A stretch of DNA of 64,000 bases from Tissierellales bacterium (lineage in GTDB: Bacteria > Bacillota > Clostridia > Tissierellales > VENL01): NCBI GenBank assembly GCA_028280805.1, contig JANQLB010000078.1, positions 1-64,000 of the forward strand. The letters are read 5' to 3'. Position numbers and translations under genes: made by a program. Positions 55,167 through 63,446 of this stretch are shown here, piece after piece. Below the pieces are notes generated by a model. That model was not told the origin of the DNA. It worked only from the letters and a program-made list of their open reading frames with translations, and did no database searches. How positions within the stretch are numbered: position 1 is the stretch's first letter; every line of letters begins with the position of its first letter.

Positions 55167-56954
55167 ATGAAAGAAAACATGGGAAAACTAAGACGTACGC
55201 ACATGTGCGGAACTTTGAGAATGGAAAACAAAGGTCAAGAGGTTATACTTATGGGATGGGTACAAAAAAGAAGAAATCTAGGTTCTCTTATATTTGCAGA
55301 TTTAAGAGATACTACAGGTATAACACAGGTGGTATTTGATGAAGATGTTTCTAAAGAAAGTTTTGAAAAAGCTGGTAAAATAAGAAGTGAATATGTTATT
55401 GCCATTAGAGGAAAGATTGAAGAAAGACAGTCAAAAAACCCTGATTTACCAACAGGCGATATAGAAGTTTTTGTTCAGGAATTAAGAATCCTTGATGAAG
55501 CAGAAACTCCCCCCATATATATAAAAGATGACGACGATGTATCAGAAGCTATGAAACTTAAATACAGGTATTTAGATTTAAGAAAACCATCAATGCAAAA
55601 TAAGCTTAAGATAAGACATAAAACAGCTAAGATAATAAGAGATTTTTTTGATAAAAATGGTTTTGTTGAAATTGAAACGCCTGTTTTAACAAAGCCTACA
55701 CCGGAAGGAGCAAGAGATTATCTAGTTCCAAGCAGAGTTAATGCAGGTAAATTCTATGCACTGCCTCAGTCACCTCAGCTTTTAAAGCAGTTATTAATGG
55801 TGTCAGGTATGGATAGGTATTATCAGATAGTAAAATGTTTTAGAGATGAGGATTTAAGAGCTAATAGACAACCAGAATTTACTCAACTGGACATGGAAAT
55901 GTCATTTGTAGATATTGAGGATGTTCTAGAAATAAATGAGAAACTAATTCAAAAGATATTTAGAGAGCTTAAGGGCATAGAAGTAGAGTTACCTATTAAG
56001 AGAATGACTTATAGAGAAGCTATGGATAGATTCGGTTCAGATAAACCTGATTTAAGGTTTGGATTTGAGCTTAAAAATATAAGTAATATAGTTGAAAATA
56101 GTGATTTTAAAGTATTTAGTGGTACAGTTAAAAATGGTGGAGATATAAGAGGTATAAACATTAATGGATATGCAGATGAATTTAGCAGAAAAGATATATC
56201 TAAGCTTGAAGAATACGTAAAAACTTATGGTGCAAAGGGATTAGCATGGATTAAAATAGGTCAAGATGAAATCTCTTCTCCCATAGCTAAATTTTTAAAA
56301 GAAGAAGAGTTAAAAGCAATAATTGAAAGACTTAATGGTAAACCGGGAGATTTGTTACTATTCGTGGCTGACAAACCTGCTGTTGTTTATGATTCATTAG
56401 GTCATCTTAGGATAGAGATTGCTAAGAAATTAGGTTTATTAGATAAAAATAAATTTGAGTTTGTATGGATAACGGAGTTTCCTCTATTTGAATATGATGA
56501 AGAAGAAAGAAGGTTTGTTGCTAAGCATCATCCATTTACTCACCCTATGGATGAAGATATTGAGCTTTTAGAAACTGCTCCAGAAAATGTTAGGGCTAAA
56601 GCATATGATTTGGCTATAAATGGTGATGAGATTTGTGGTGGAAGTATTAGAATTAACAATTCTCAGTTACAGCAGAAAATGTTTAAGGCTCTTGGATTTA
56701 CTATGGAAGAAGCATGGGATAAATTTGGGTTCTTGCTAGAAGCATTTAAATACGGTGTTCCTCCTCACGGTGGAGTTGCTTACGGATTGGGAAGACTTAT
56801 TATGCTGCTTACTGGCAGTGATAATATAAGAGATGTAATAGCATTTCCTAAAACTCAAAGTGCAACATGCTTAATGACTGAAGCCCCAACTAAGGTTTGT
56901 AATGAGCAGCTAGAAGAACTTTATATTGATATAATTACAAAGGAAGATAAATAA
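55167..56954 (+). CDS. aspS: Aspartyl-tRNA synthetase
   Basis: Class IIb synthetase of 595 aa, the bacterial type with a GAD insertion. OB anticodon domain (LMGWVQKRRNLGSLIFADLRD), motif 2 region (CFRDEDLRANRQPEFTQLD), the GAD domain at about residues 310-410, and motif 3 (GLGRLIMLLTGSDNIRDVIAF). It lies 4 nt after hisS and so is probably also under the His T-box. The Asp-tRNA/Asn-tRNA discrimination was not resolved. The stop codon is in the terminator stem. Confidence 0.98.
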   Translation: MKENMGKLRRTHMCGTLRMENKGQEVILMGWVQKRRNLGSLIFADLRDTTGITQVVFDEDVSKESFEKAGKIRSEYVIAIRGKIEERQSKNPDLPTGDIEVFVQELRILDEAETPPIYIKDDDDVSEAMKLKYRYLDLRKPSMQNKLKIRHKTAKIIRDFFDKNGFVEIETPVLTKPTPEGARDYLVPSRVNAGKFYALPQSPQLLKQLLMVSGMDRYYQIVKCFRDEDLRANRQPEFTQLDMEMSFVDIEDVLEINEKLIQKIFRELKGIEVELPIKRMTYREAMDRFGSDKPDLRFGFELKNISNIVENSDFKVFSGTVKNGGDIRGININGYADEFSRKDISKLEEYVKTYGAKGLAWIKIGQDEISSPIAKFLKEEELKAIIERLNGKPGDLLLFVADKPAVVYDSLGHLRIEIAKKLGLLDKNKFEFVWITEFPLFEYDEEERRFVAKHHPFTHPMDEDIELLETAPENVRAKAYDLAINGDEICGGSIRINNSQLQQKMFKALGFTMEEAWDKFGFLLEAFKYGVPPHGGVAYGLGRLIMLLTGSDNIRDVIAFPKTQSATCLMTEAPTKVCNEQLEELYIDIITKEDK

Positions 56955-56991
56955 AGCTGGGATTTATACTCCAGCTTTGTTTTATAATTTT
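56953..56991 (+). terminator. hisS-aspS terminator
   Basis: AAAGCTGG (56953-56960) with CCAGCTTT (56971-56978), a 10-nt loop, then GTTTTATAATTTT. The stem includes the last two bases of the aspS stop. Confidence 0.85.
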
Positions 56992-57048
56992 GGAACAAAT
57001 CAAGGTTTTTTACGTCTAAAGTATAAAAATTATGAGGAGATGAAAGCT

Positions 57049-57870
57049 TTGGTAAAAAAAATAAAGATTACTATGATTATAATAATTATAGTATTAATTG
57101 CTGTAGGATGTAATCATGTCCAAGTACCTGATGATCAACTGTCTGAAAACGGTGGAGACAATAATGAACAAAATTTAATGGAAGAAAACAACAATAAACA
57201 AGATAAAAATACTGATGTCAGAGAAAAATCAGGAGTTGAGATATTATCTGAAATATTTCCTGATCAAATAGGATTTACATGGATGTATTATGGTTATGCA
57301 GAGTACGGTCATATCATGTCAATTGTAGGGATTAAGACCGATATTGACTTTTACAATATAAGTATTAAGGGATACATGAATGATGGAGTAGAAGATCCGG
57401 ATCCACATGGAAATAGAACTTTTACAATAGAATATAACTTTAATAATTCCGAAATAAAAGAATATATAGTTAATAACGAAGATAACTCAAATAATATAAA
57501 TTCAATTATTCCTAATAAGACTATTTTGAAGCTGCCGCTAAAAGAAGGAAATTCATGGGAAGATGTATTTTCATATAATGGGAAAAACTATACTGCATTG
57601 TCTGTTTTAGAGGAAATCAGAACTAATGATGAGGAATTGAAAAAGGAATATGTAGTTAGAACAACAGTAAATGACATAGAAGGATTTCCAGATAATACTT
57701 ACGTAGAACAGTCTGTTTATAGAGAAGGTACAGGTCTGGTAGGGTTTATTAAAACCGGATTATATTATGAATCCTATATGCCTCTTACTGAAGATGAGCC
57801 TTTTAACTTTGGTTATGGATTGAGTCGCACAGAAGTTATACCTGTGGGGAGTGTTTTTACTTTTAATTAA
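57049..57870 (+). CDS. Lipoprotein of unknown function
   Basis: About 273 aa with a classical lipoprotein signal: basic start (MVKKIKITM), hydrophobic run, and lipobox LIAVGC with Cys at about residue 22. The next 40 residues are a polar Asn/Asp/Glu/Lys linker, and the rest forms a soluble, probably beta-rich, domain (TWMYYGYAEYGHIMSIVGI; YVEQSVYREGTGLVGFIKTGLYYE). No family is recognised. TTG 57049 follows GAGGAG; ATG 57040 directly abuts that site. It ends at a terminator and is its own unit. Confidence 0.8.
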   Translation: MVKKIKITMIIIIIVLIAVGCNHVQVPDDQLSENGGDNNEQNLMEENNNKQDKNTDVREKSGVEILSEIFPDQIGFTWMYYGYAEYGHIMSIVGIKTDIDFYNISIKGYMNDGVEDPDPHGNRTFTIEYNFNNSEIKEYIVNNEDNSNNINSIIPNKTILKLPLKEGNSWEDVFSYNGKNYTALSVLEEIRTNDEELKKEYVVRTTVNDIEGFPDNTYVEQSVYREGTGLVGFIKTGLYYESYMPLTEDEPFNFGYGLSRTEVIPVGSVFTFN

Positions 57871-57871
57871 A

Positions 57872-57900
57872 AGGAGCTTTTTAAAGTTCCTCTTTTAATA
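57872..57900 (+). terminator. Lipoprotein gene terminator
   Basis: AGGAGCTTT (57872-57880) with AAAGTTCCT (57883-57891), one G-T pair and a very short loop, then CTTTT. Confidence 0.7.
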
Positions 57901-57941
57901 TATCATCTATATAGATATATGCAAAACAGGAGGAGAGAAAG

Positions 57942-59252
57942 ATGAAAAAGATATTATTAAGTATTTTAATTATAGTTATTTTTACAGTATCTGCTTATGC
58001 TAACAGCGGACCGTCAATGGTGTATAGTTTTCCAAGCAGTGATGTTTTTGTTGTGGATGACAATTTGCCAATAGAAGTAGACAGCGAACACTTAATTATA
58101 GATTTTTCAAAAGATCTTTGGACAGCGGATATAAAGGTAAAATATATCATGGCTAACCCAACAGACGAAGATATCACAGTGAGTATGGCTTTCCCTTACG
58201 CCGATAGAATTGACAGCTTTAACAAAGATGAAATAGCGATAACTACTGACGGCGAAAGAGTAGATTTTGAGCAAAGAGCGGTGTCGCTTTCCTCCAATTA
58301 CATAGATATTTATGATGAAGAATTATACGATAGTTTTTTTGCCTTTGAAGAAATAATGAAAAGCATAGGGCAAAGAAATGAAAGTCATTTTAAGGGCGAG
58401 GATACCGTTTATATCTACAATATAGTTTATGATGATAACAATACTGAAATAGATGTAGAATTTAAAGGAACGGACAGACTTGTAATTATAAAAGGGTTTA
58501 ACGGCGGAGGAGGTAAAGACAGCAATGGCGAACTTGTTCGTACTTTCCACTCGTCAGGGCGGAGAAACGGTGATGAACTTAATATTATTACTTTTGAAGA
58601 GATTGAATTTATATCTCCAGATGTTCAAATAACTATGGATACGGATACATTGGAAAACTTTTTTTACACGCAGATTGCCGAATTAGATATAGACTTCCCT
58701 GTTGAAGATTTAGTAAACTTGATGTTTGGTGCAATCCATAACGAAAGAATATTAGATTTTCAAAGTAGTGAATTTATATGTATAGATGATATTATATTTA
58801 GCGGTGTTCTAAACGAAAAGTTGATTACTTTATTTTACGATATAGATTTTCCTGCCAAAAGCACACAAGAGATAGTTATTGAATATAGAAGTCGAATAGG
58901 CTATATCGAAAAGAGCCTAACTCAAAGAGAGTATATATATCAATATTTACTTAATCCTGCCAAGCATTGGAGCAATTTTAAGGATTTAACCATAGAGATA
59001 TTCACCAACGAAGAATTGCCCGAAATATCCGAAAGTACATTGGAATTTAACCAAATATCCAATACCCATTATAAAGCTGTCTTTGATACATTGCCTGATA
59101 CGGATTTAATGATTAAAATGCTTTACGAAAAAGAGGTTTCCGCTAAACGTGTAATTTTTAATTATGCTCCGTTTTTAATTATGGGAGTGTTGTTTTTAAT
59201 ATTTCTGTCGGTAATAATTATTAAGAGGAAATCCTTAAAATATATAAAGTAA
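57942..59252 (+). CDS. Exported membrane-anchored protein of unknown function
   Basis: A 436-aa protein with an N-terminal signal peptide (ILLSILIIVIFTVSAYA-NSGPS), a ~380-aa extracytoplasmic region and a C-terminal membrane helix (APFLIMGVLFLIFLSVIII) followed by a basic tail. No family is recognised with certainty. Codon use differs visibly from its neighbours (more C- and G-ending codons, and runs such as GGCGGAGGAGG), which suggests a separate origin. ATG 57942 follows AGGAGG. A terminator lies before it and two hairpins after it. Confidence 0.8.
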   Translation: MKKILLSILIIVIFTVSAYANSGPSMVYSFPSSDVFVVDDNLPIEVDSEHLIIDFSKDLWTADIKVKYIMANPTDEDITVSMAFPYADRIDSFNKDEIAITTDGERVDFEQRAVSLSSNYIDIYDEELYDSFFAFEEIMKSIGQRNESHFKGEDTVYIYNIVYDDNNTEIDVEFKGTDRLVIIKGFNGGGGKDSNGELVRTFHSSGRRNGDELNIITFEEIEFISPDVQITMDTDTLENFFYTQIAELDIDFPVEDLVNLMFGAIHNERILDFQSSEFICIDDIIFSGVLNEKLITLFYDIDFPAKSTQEIVIEYRSRIGYIEKSLTQREYIYQYLLNPAKHWSNFKDLTIEIFTNEELPEISESTLEFNQISNTHYKAVFDTLPDTDLMIKMLYEKEVSAKRVIFNYAPFLIMGVLFLIFLSVIIIKRKSLKYIK

Positions 59253-59268
59253 AATCAAATTAATTGAT

Positions 59269-59287
59269 AAACACCGATATGGTGTTT
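59269..59287 (+). terminator. First hairpin after the 436-aa exported protein
   Basis: Perfect 7-bp stem AAACACC (59269-59275) with GGTGTTT (59281-59287), loop GATAT. It lacks a T tract and precedes the stronger terminator at 59298. Confidence 0.5.
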
Positions 59288-59297
59288 GTCTGGTAAC

Positions 59298-59346
59298 AAA
59301 GCTCCCTTTTAATTATAGTGTTGTTAAAAGGGAGCTTTTATTACTT
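59298..59346 (+). terminator. Strong terminator after the 436-aa exported protein
   Basis: Perfect 15-bp stem (59298-59312 with 59324-59338), an 11-nt loop, then T-rich sequence. Also works on the minus strand for the remnant gene. Confidence 0.9.
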
Positions 59347-59350
59347 TTCA

Positions 59351-59452
59351 CTAATTTTCTTTATTCATATTATCTTTTAGATTTAATAGCTGTTTTTTAC
59401 TTAAATCTGTAAATCCTATTATATCTTTTATTTTAATGCCTTTTTTAAACAT
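59351..59452 (-). pseudogene. C-terminal remnant of an Rpn-type nuclease/transposase-family protein
   Basis: On the minus strand a 33-codon frame reads MFKKGIKIKDIIGFTDLSKK and ends in a stop at 59351-59353. The pattern (kGi-x-i-x-dIi-x-iTgLsk) is that of the C-terminal tail of Rpn/PD-(D/E)XK transposase-like proteins. Upstream the frame soon meets stops and no start with a Shine-Dalgarno is present, so this is the tail of a gene whose body has been lost. The rest of 59453-59624 holds the promoter and operator described separately. Confidence 0.45.
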
Positions 59453-59457
59453 AATAT

Positions 59458-59486
59458 TTGATGAATTCCTTAAAATATGCTATTAT
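59458..59486 (+). promoter_or_regulatory. Promoter of the RseC-like/csoR unit
   Basis: TTGATG (59458-59463), a 17-nt spacer and TATTAT (59481-59486), with a leader of about 130 nt to the first gene. Confidence 0.5.
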
Positions 59487-59505
59487 TTATTCAGAGTATA
59501 GTTAC

Positions 59506-59517
59506 TACCTAGGGGTA
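59506..59517 (+). promoter_or_regulatory. Candidate CsoR operator
   Basis: TACC-TAGG-GGTA (59506-59517) is a pseudo-palindrome with the TACC/GGTA half-sites known for CsoR/CstR-family operators. It is just downstream of the predicted start of transcription of the unit that encodes a CsoR. One half-site is short of the usual run of C residues. Confidence 0.5.
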
Positions 59518-59624
59518 TATTATATAAAAAGCAATGCAAATCTTGAAAAGTAATGCTTATAAGTATTTTTCATTATTTCAAACAGTACCTTTTAGTTAGG
59601 TGTTGATAATAAGGGGTGGTATAA

Positions 59625-60053
59625 GTGAATCAAGTAGGATATGTAAGTGAAATTCAAGATGAAATAGCACAAGTTAATGTAAGAAGGATTTCAGCATGTG
59701 GAGATAAATGCGGATCATGTGGAGGCGGATGCAGTGTTCCTATGGCTAGAGTTAAAATGAAAAATACTCTGGGAGCTGAAAAAGGAGATCTGGTTGAGGT
59801 TAAAATAAATACTAACACTGTCCTGAAATTTGCTTTTTTAGTATATGTAATACCTCTTTTGATGATGATTGCAGGTATAGCAGTTGGCATAAATATATTT
59901 AAAGCTTTAGAAGTAGCAGATTATGAGACTTATGGTTTTTTAATCGGATTAGTTTTACTTGCAGCATCATTTCTTATACTAAAGTTAATTGATAAAAGGG
60001 TAAAACAAAATGAAAGTATTAAGTTTGAAATGGTAAAAATAATTAAAAGTTAA
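59625..60053 (+). CDS. RseC/SoxR-reducing-type Cys-rich membrane protein
   Basis: A 142-aa protein of the RseC family. The N-terminal Cys cluster ACGDKCGSCGGGCS (Cys 25, 29, 32, 36) is followed by two membrane helices (about residues 70-90 and 100-120) and a cytoplasmic tail. RseC proteins work with Rnf/Rsx-type electron transfer to keep SoxR reduced; here no rnf genes or SoxR are in view. GTG 59625 follows AAGGGGTGG. It is upstream of csoR in the same unit. Confidence 0.85.
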   Translation: MNQVGYVSEIQDEIAQVNVRRISACGDKCGSCGGGCSVPMARVKMKNTLGAEKGDLVEVKINTNTVLKFAFLVYVIPLLMMIAGIAVGINIFKALEVADYETYGFLIGLVLLAASFLILKLIDKRVKQNESIKFEMVKIIKS

Positions 60054-60083
60054 CATACAAGATTAAATTTTGGAGGAAAAAAT

Positions 60084-60353
60084 ATGGATGAAATAAAAAA
60101 TATTGACCCAATCATCAAAAGACTTAGAAGGATTGAAGGTCAAATAAAGGGAATACAAAATATGATTCATGAAGGAAAATACTGTAAAGACATATTAATC
60201 CAAATAGCCGCTTCAAGAGCAGCTTTAAATAAAGTAGGAGGATTAATCCTTGAAAATCATATGAAAGACTGCGTAAAAGGTTATTTAGAAAACAAAGAAG
60301 ATGATAAGGTTCTTGATGAATTAATTGACACAATGATAAGATACACTAAATAG
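60084..60353 (+). CDS. csoR: CsoR-family copper-sensing transcriptional repressor
   Basis: An 89-aa all-helical DUF156 protein. The metal triad Cys34-x24-His59-x3-Cys63 fits the Cu(I) site of CsoR exactly, and Tyr33 and Glu79 match the second-shell residues. It should bind its operator as a tetramer and release it on binding Cu(I). ATG 60084 follows GGAGG. No copper ATPase or chaperone is in the window; the only partner is the RseC-like protein. A persulfide-sensing CstR is less likely because it lacks the His. Confidence 0.92.
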   Translation: MDEIKNIDPIIKRLRRIEGQIKGIQNMIHEGKYCKDILIQIAASRAALNKVGGLILENHMKDCVKGYLENKEDDKVLDELIDTMIRYTK

Positions 60354-60389
60354 ATTAACACCCATGAAAATTTTGTGGGTGCTAATCTA
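60351..60389 (+). terminator. csoR terminator, overlapping the stop codon
   Basis: TAGATTA-a-CACCCA (60351-60364) pairs with TGGGTG-c-TAATCTA (60376-60389), with one mismatch. The csoR TAG stop begins the stem. A short T run follows. Confidence 0.8.
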
Positions 60390-60527
60390 TTTATAGGCTT
60401 CTAGTCTCTTTATACTTTTAGAAATTATGTATATATTATTTGAATTTTCTTTTTTTGTAATTTTAAAAAATACAGTAAAAATAAATCAATTAAGTATAGT
60501 CTTAATTTTTTAAGACATAACAATATA

Positions 60528-60562
60528 GAAAAATAAGAGAATGGCAGTTTTGCCACTCTCTT
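60528..60562 (-). terminator. glyA terminator
   Basis: On the minus strand AAGAGA-G-TGGCA (complement of 60551-60562) pairs with TGCCA-T-TCTCTT (complement of 60535-60546), loop AAAC, then ATTTTTC. Confidence 0.85.
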
Positions 60563-60577
60563 AGCAGTCTTTAATTT

Positions 60578-61810
60578 TTACTGATATAACGGGAATTTAC
60601 TACATAAATCAATTACTCTTTGCCTTAATACTTTTTTATCATTAACTTCATCTAATGATAAGTTAATAATCTCAGCAATTTCTATCATCTCGTCTTCTTT
60701 CATTCCTCTAGTTGTAATAGCAGGAGTTCCAATTCTTAAACCACTGGTGATAAATGGACTTTCAGGATCAAATGGTATAGTATTCTTATTAGTTGTTATA
60801 CCTACCTCATCTAACATATGTTCAGCTTTTTTACCGGTTAAATTTTTATTTCTTAAATCTAATAGTAAAAGATGATTGTCTGTTCCGTTAGAAACCAGCC
60901 TAAATCCCCTTTTTTTAAGAGATTCTCCCAAAATAGATGCATTTTTTATTACCTGTTTTTGATATTCTTTAAAATCACTCTCTAAAGCTTCTTTAAAGCT
61001 AACAGCTTTAGCAGCAATAACGTGCATTAATGGACCACCTTGTATGCCCGGGAAAATAGCTTTGTCAATTTTTTTTCCATATTCCGCTTTACAAAGTATA
61101 GCTCCGCCTCGAGGTCCTCTAAGAGTTTTATGGGTAGTTGTTGTAACAAAATCAGCATAAGGAACTGGATTTGGATGTAATCCAGCAGCAACTAAACCAG
61201 CTATATGAGCCATGTCAACCATTAGATAAGCATCTACCTCATCAGCAATATCTTTAAATTTCTTAAAATCTATCTGTCTTGGGTATGCACTAGCTCCGGC
61301 AATAATTAACTTAGGACGTTCTTTAATGGCAATTTCTCTAACTTCATTATAATCTATGGTTTCAGTTTCCTTTTTTACTCCGTACTCTATAAAATTAAAG
61401 TATGTACCTGATATATTAACCGGACTGCCATGAGTTAAATGTCCTCCATGAGAAAGGTTCATTCCTAAAACCTTATCTCCGGGGCTTAAAAATGCAAAAT
61501 AAACTGCTAGATTTGCATTAGACCCTGAATGAGGCTGAACATTTGCATACTCAGCATTAAAAATTTTCTTTAATCTGTCTATAGCTAAATTTTCAGCTAT
61601 ATCTACTATCTCGCATCCACCGTAGTATCTTTTTCCGGGGTATCCTTCAGCATATTTATTTGTCAGCTGATTACCCATAGCCTCCATTACTTGATTAGAA
61701 ACGAAATTCTCAGATGCAATTAATTCAATATTAAAATTTTGTCTGTGAATTTCTTTATCTATAACTTCAACAATTTCCGGATCAAATTTTCTTATTTTAT
61801 TTAAATCCAT
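60578..61810 (-). CDS. glyA: Serine hydroxymethyltransferase
   Basis: PLP enzyme interconverting serine and glycine and feeding one-carbon units to folate; it also cleaves threonine-like substrates. Family features: [20 protein letters not shown], the Lys-containing [17 protein letters not shown] and [14 protein letters not shown]. 410 aa from ATG 61810, which follows AAGGGAG; a longer open frame exists but its start is not conserved. It is divergent from a threonine/serine exporter, so its neighbours handle the same amino acids. Confidence 0.97.
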   Translation of the reverse strand: MDLNKIRKFDPEIVEVIDKEIHRQNFNIELIASENFVSNQVMEAMGNQLTNKYAEGYPGKRYYGGCEIVDIAENLAIDRLKKIFNAEYANVQPHSGSNANLAVYFAFLSPGDKVLGMNLSHGGHLTHGSPVNISGTYFNFIEYGVKKETETIDYNEVREIAIKERPKLIIAGASAYPRQIDFKKFKDIADEVDAYLMVDMAHIAGLVAAGLHPNPVPYADFVTTTTHKTLRGPRGGAILCKAEYGKKIDKAIFPGIQGGPLMHVIAAKAVSFKEALESDFKEYQKQVIKNASILGESLKKRGFRLVSNGTDNHLLLLDLRNKNLTGKKAEHMLDEVGITTNKNTIPFDPESPFITSGLRIGTPAITTRGMKEDEMIEIAEIINLSLDEVNDKKVLRQRVIDLCSKFPLYQ

Positions 61811-61898
61811 TTTATTTACTCCCTTCTTTTGTGAGATAATTAATAATATAATGTTGCATAAATATATATATTTTATATAATATACCCGTAACATTAAT

Positions 61899-61927
61899 AT
61901 TATCTACATAAATTGTAAAGTTAACAA
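61899..61927 (-). promoter_or_regulatory. glyA promoter
   Basis: On the minus strand TTGTTA (61922-61927) and GATAAT (61899-61904) are 17 nt apart, about 90 nt upstream of the glyA start. The 5' UTR is AT-rich with no obvious riboswitch. Confidence 0.5.
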
Positions 61928-62051
61928 GAGAAAATTACAAGTTTTTTATTTAAAAATACGTTTCTATGTAATTTTCTAACTATACAATTAAGTTAAATCG
62001 TATTGTTAAATATGTTTTAATAATTTGTAATATTAAGATAGGGGTGAGAAT

Positions 62052-62834
62052 ATGGATGCTACTAAAAAAGAATTAAAAGGGTTGTTAGTTATGGCATTAA
62101 TAGCCGGTAGGATAATGTTAAGAAACGGTGCAGAAACCTATAGAGTTGAGGATACTATTTTAAGGCTGTGTAAATCTAGAATGAACATTAAATATGCTGA
62201 AGCCTTTGTCACTCCTACCGGTATATTTATGACTGTAGAATATAGGGATGAAGTTCTTTCATACACCTATAGGATTAAATCAAGAAATATAGACTTAAAC
62301 AAGGTAACTTTAGTAAATGAATTCTCTAGAAATTTTGTAAACTCTGATATGACTACAGAAGAAGGAAGTTCAATTTTAAAAGAGATTGAAAAGAAAAAAA
62401 CTTACTCTTTACCTGTTCAATTATTTTTTGGAGGAATCAGCGGCAGTTTTTTTGCTCTTTTATCAGGAGTACGTTTTCTAGACCTAGTTTGCACCTTTAT
62501 TTCTAGTCTTTCCCTGATTGGAGTATTATACTATTTAAATAAGAGTAAATTTTCATTTTTCTTGAAAAACATATTAGGAGGAATGATTGCAACTATTCTT
62601 TCAATATTTTTTGTAGAGGTAGGAATTGGTCATGATTTAAACAAGATAATCATTGGAACTATTATACTTCTTGTGCCTGGGGTAGCAATTACAAATGCTA
62701 TTAGAGATTCTATTACAGAAGATTTTCTGTCAGGTTTATCTAGAGGTATAGAAGCTTTAATAATTGCTTTATCTATAGCATTTGGTGTAGGTATAACACT
62801 AAGAATTTATTTTCAAGCTTTAGGAGGAATGTAA
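62052..62834 (+). CDS. Threonine/serine exporter, N-terminal subunit (ThrE/YjjP type)
   Basis: A 260-aa DUF1212 protein. The N-terminal cytoplasmic domain (GRIMLRNGAETYRVEDTI; AFVTPTGIFMT) is followed by about five membrane helices; VPGVAITNAIRDSITEDFLS is the family signature. ATG 62052 follows GGGGTGAG. It forms a split ThrE exporter with the next gene, whose start is 1 nt after its stop. Export of excess threonine or serine is inferred from the family. Confidence 0.88.
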   Translation: MDATKKELKGLLVMALIAGRIMLRNGAETYRVEDTILRLCKSRMNIKYAEAFVTPTGIFMTVEYRDEVLSYTYRIKSRNIDLNKVTLVNEFSRNFVNSDMTTEEGSSILKEIEKKKTYSLPVQLFFGGISGSFFALLSGVRFLDLVCTFISSLSLIGVLYYLNKSKFSFFLKNILGGMIATILSIFFVEVGIGHDLNKIIIGTIILLVPGVAITNAIRDSITEDFLSGLSRGIEALIIALSIAFGVGITLRIYFQALGGM

Positions 62835-62835
62835 G

Positions 62836-63273
62836 ATGTATTTTATAAAGCAATTTCTAATAGCTTTTATTGGGACAATAGGATTTTCCATACTTTTTAA
62901 TATTCCAAAGGATTCAGTTGTTAAATCAGGCATAATTGGGGCTTTAGGATGGATAACTTATGTATTTTTTAATGATGTATTATCATCTTCTGTAGCAGGT
63001 GTATTCTTGGGTGCAATAGTAGTTGGATTATCAGGAGAGTTGTTTGCACGATTTTTTAGAAAGCCTGCAACTGTGTTTATTATTCCCGGTATTATTCCTT
63101 TAGTTCCCGGCTCTAAAAGTTATTACTCAATGCTTGCGTTTATTGAGCAAAGATACACCGAAGCTGCTAATTTAGCATCAGAAACTATGTTTATAGCATT
63201 ATCAATTGCTAGTGGAATAATAATTGCTGCTTCAGTAAATAAGATTTTTAAAAAGAAAAAGATCATAAAATAA
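62836..63273 (+). CDS. Threonine/serine exporter, C-terminal subunit (YjjB type)
   Basis: A 145-aa DUF3815 membrane protein with four or five hydrophobic segments. The central ARFFRKPATVFIIPGIIPLV, followed by PGSKSYYSM, is the family signature. It is the second half of the split ThrE exporter, translationally coupled to the first half (GGAGG in the 3' end of that gene). Ends with a clear terminator. Confidence 0.88.
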   Translation: MYFIKQFLIAFIGTIGFSILFNIPKDSVVKSGIIGALGWITYVFFNDVLSSSVAGVFLGAIVVGLSGELFARFFRKPATVFIIPGIIPLVPGSKSYYSMLAFIEQRYTEAANLASETMFIALSIASGIIIAASVNKIFKKKKIIK

Positions 63274-63301
63274 TCTATTTGTATATACAAGACATATTCT
63301 T

Positions 63302-63334
63302 AAGAACTCTTAGTTAAGCAGAGTTCTTTTTCTG
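63302..63334 (+). terminator. Exporter operon terminator
   Basis: Perfect 9-bp stem AAGAACTCT (63302-63310) with AGAGTTCTT (63320-63328), loop of 9 nt, then TTTTC. Confidence 0.85.
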
Positions 63335-63446
63335 ATTTATTAACTTGAATAGTAGAATGATTTTCAGGGAAATCTAATTATCAATAATAATCAAATTATA
63401 TACAAATACAGTGAATTGTCAAACCGCATTTTAGGCAGGTGAATAA

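Noticed and set aside
61811-61895. Possible riboswitch in the glyA leader
   Set aside because: About 85 nt, very AT-rich, without the conserved glycine, SAM or THF motifs.
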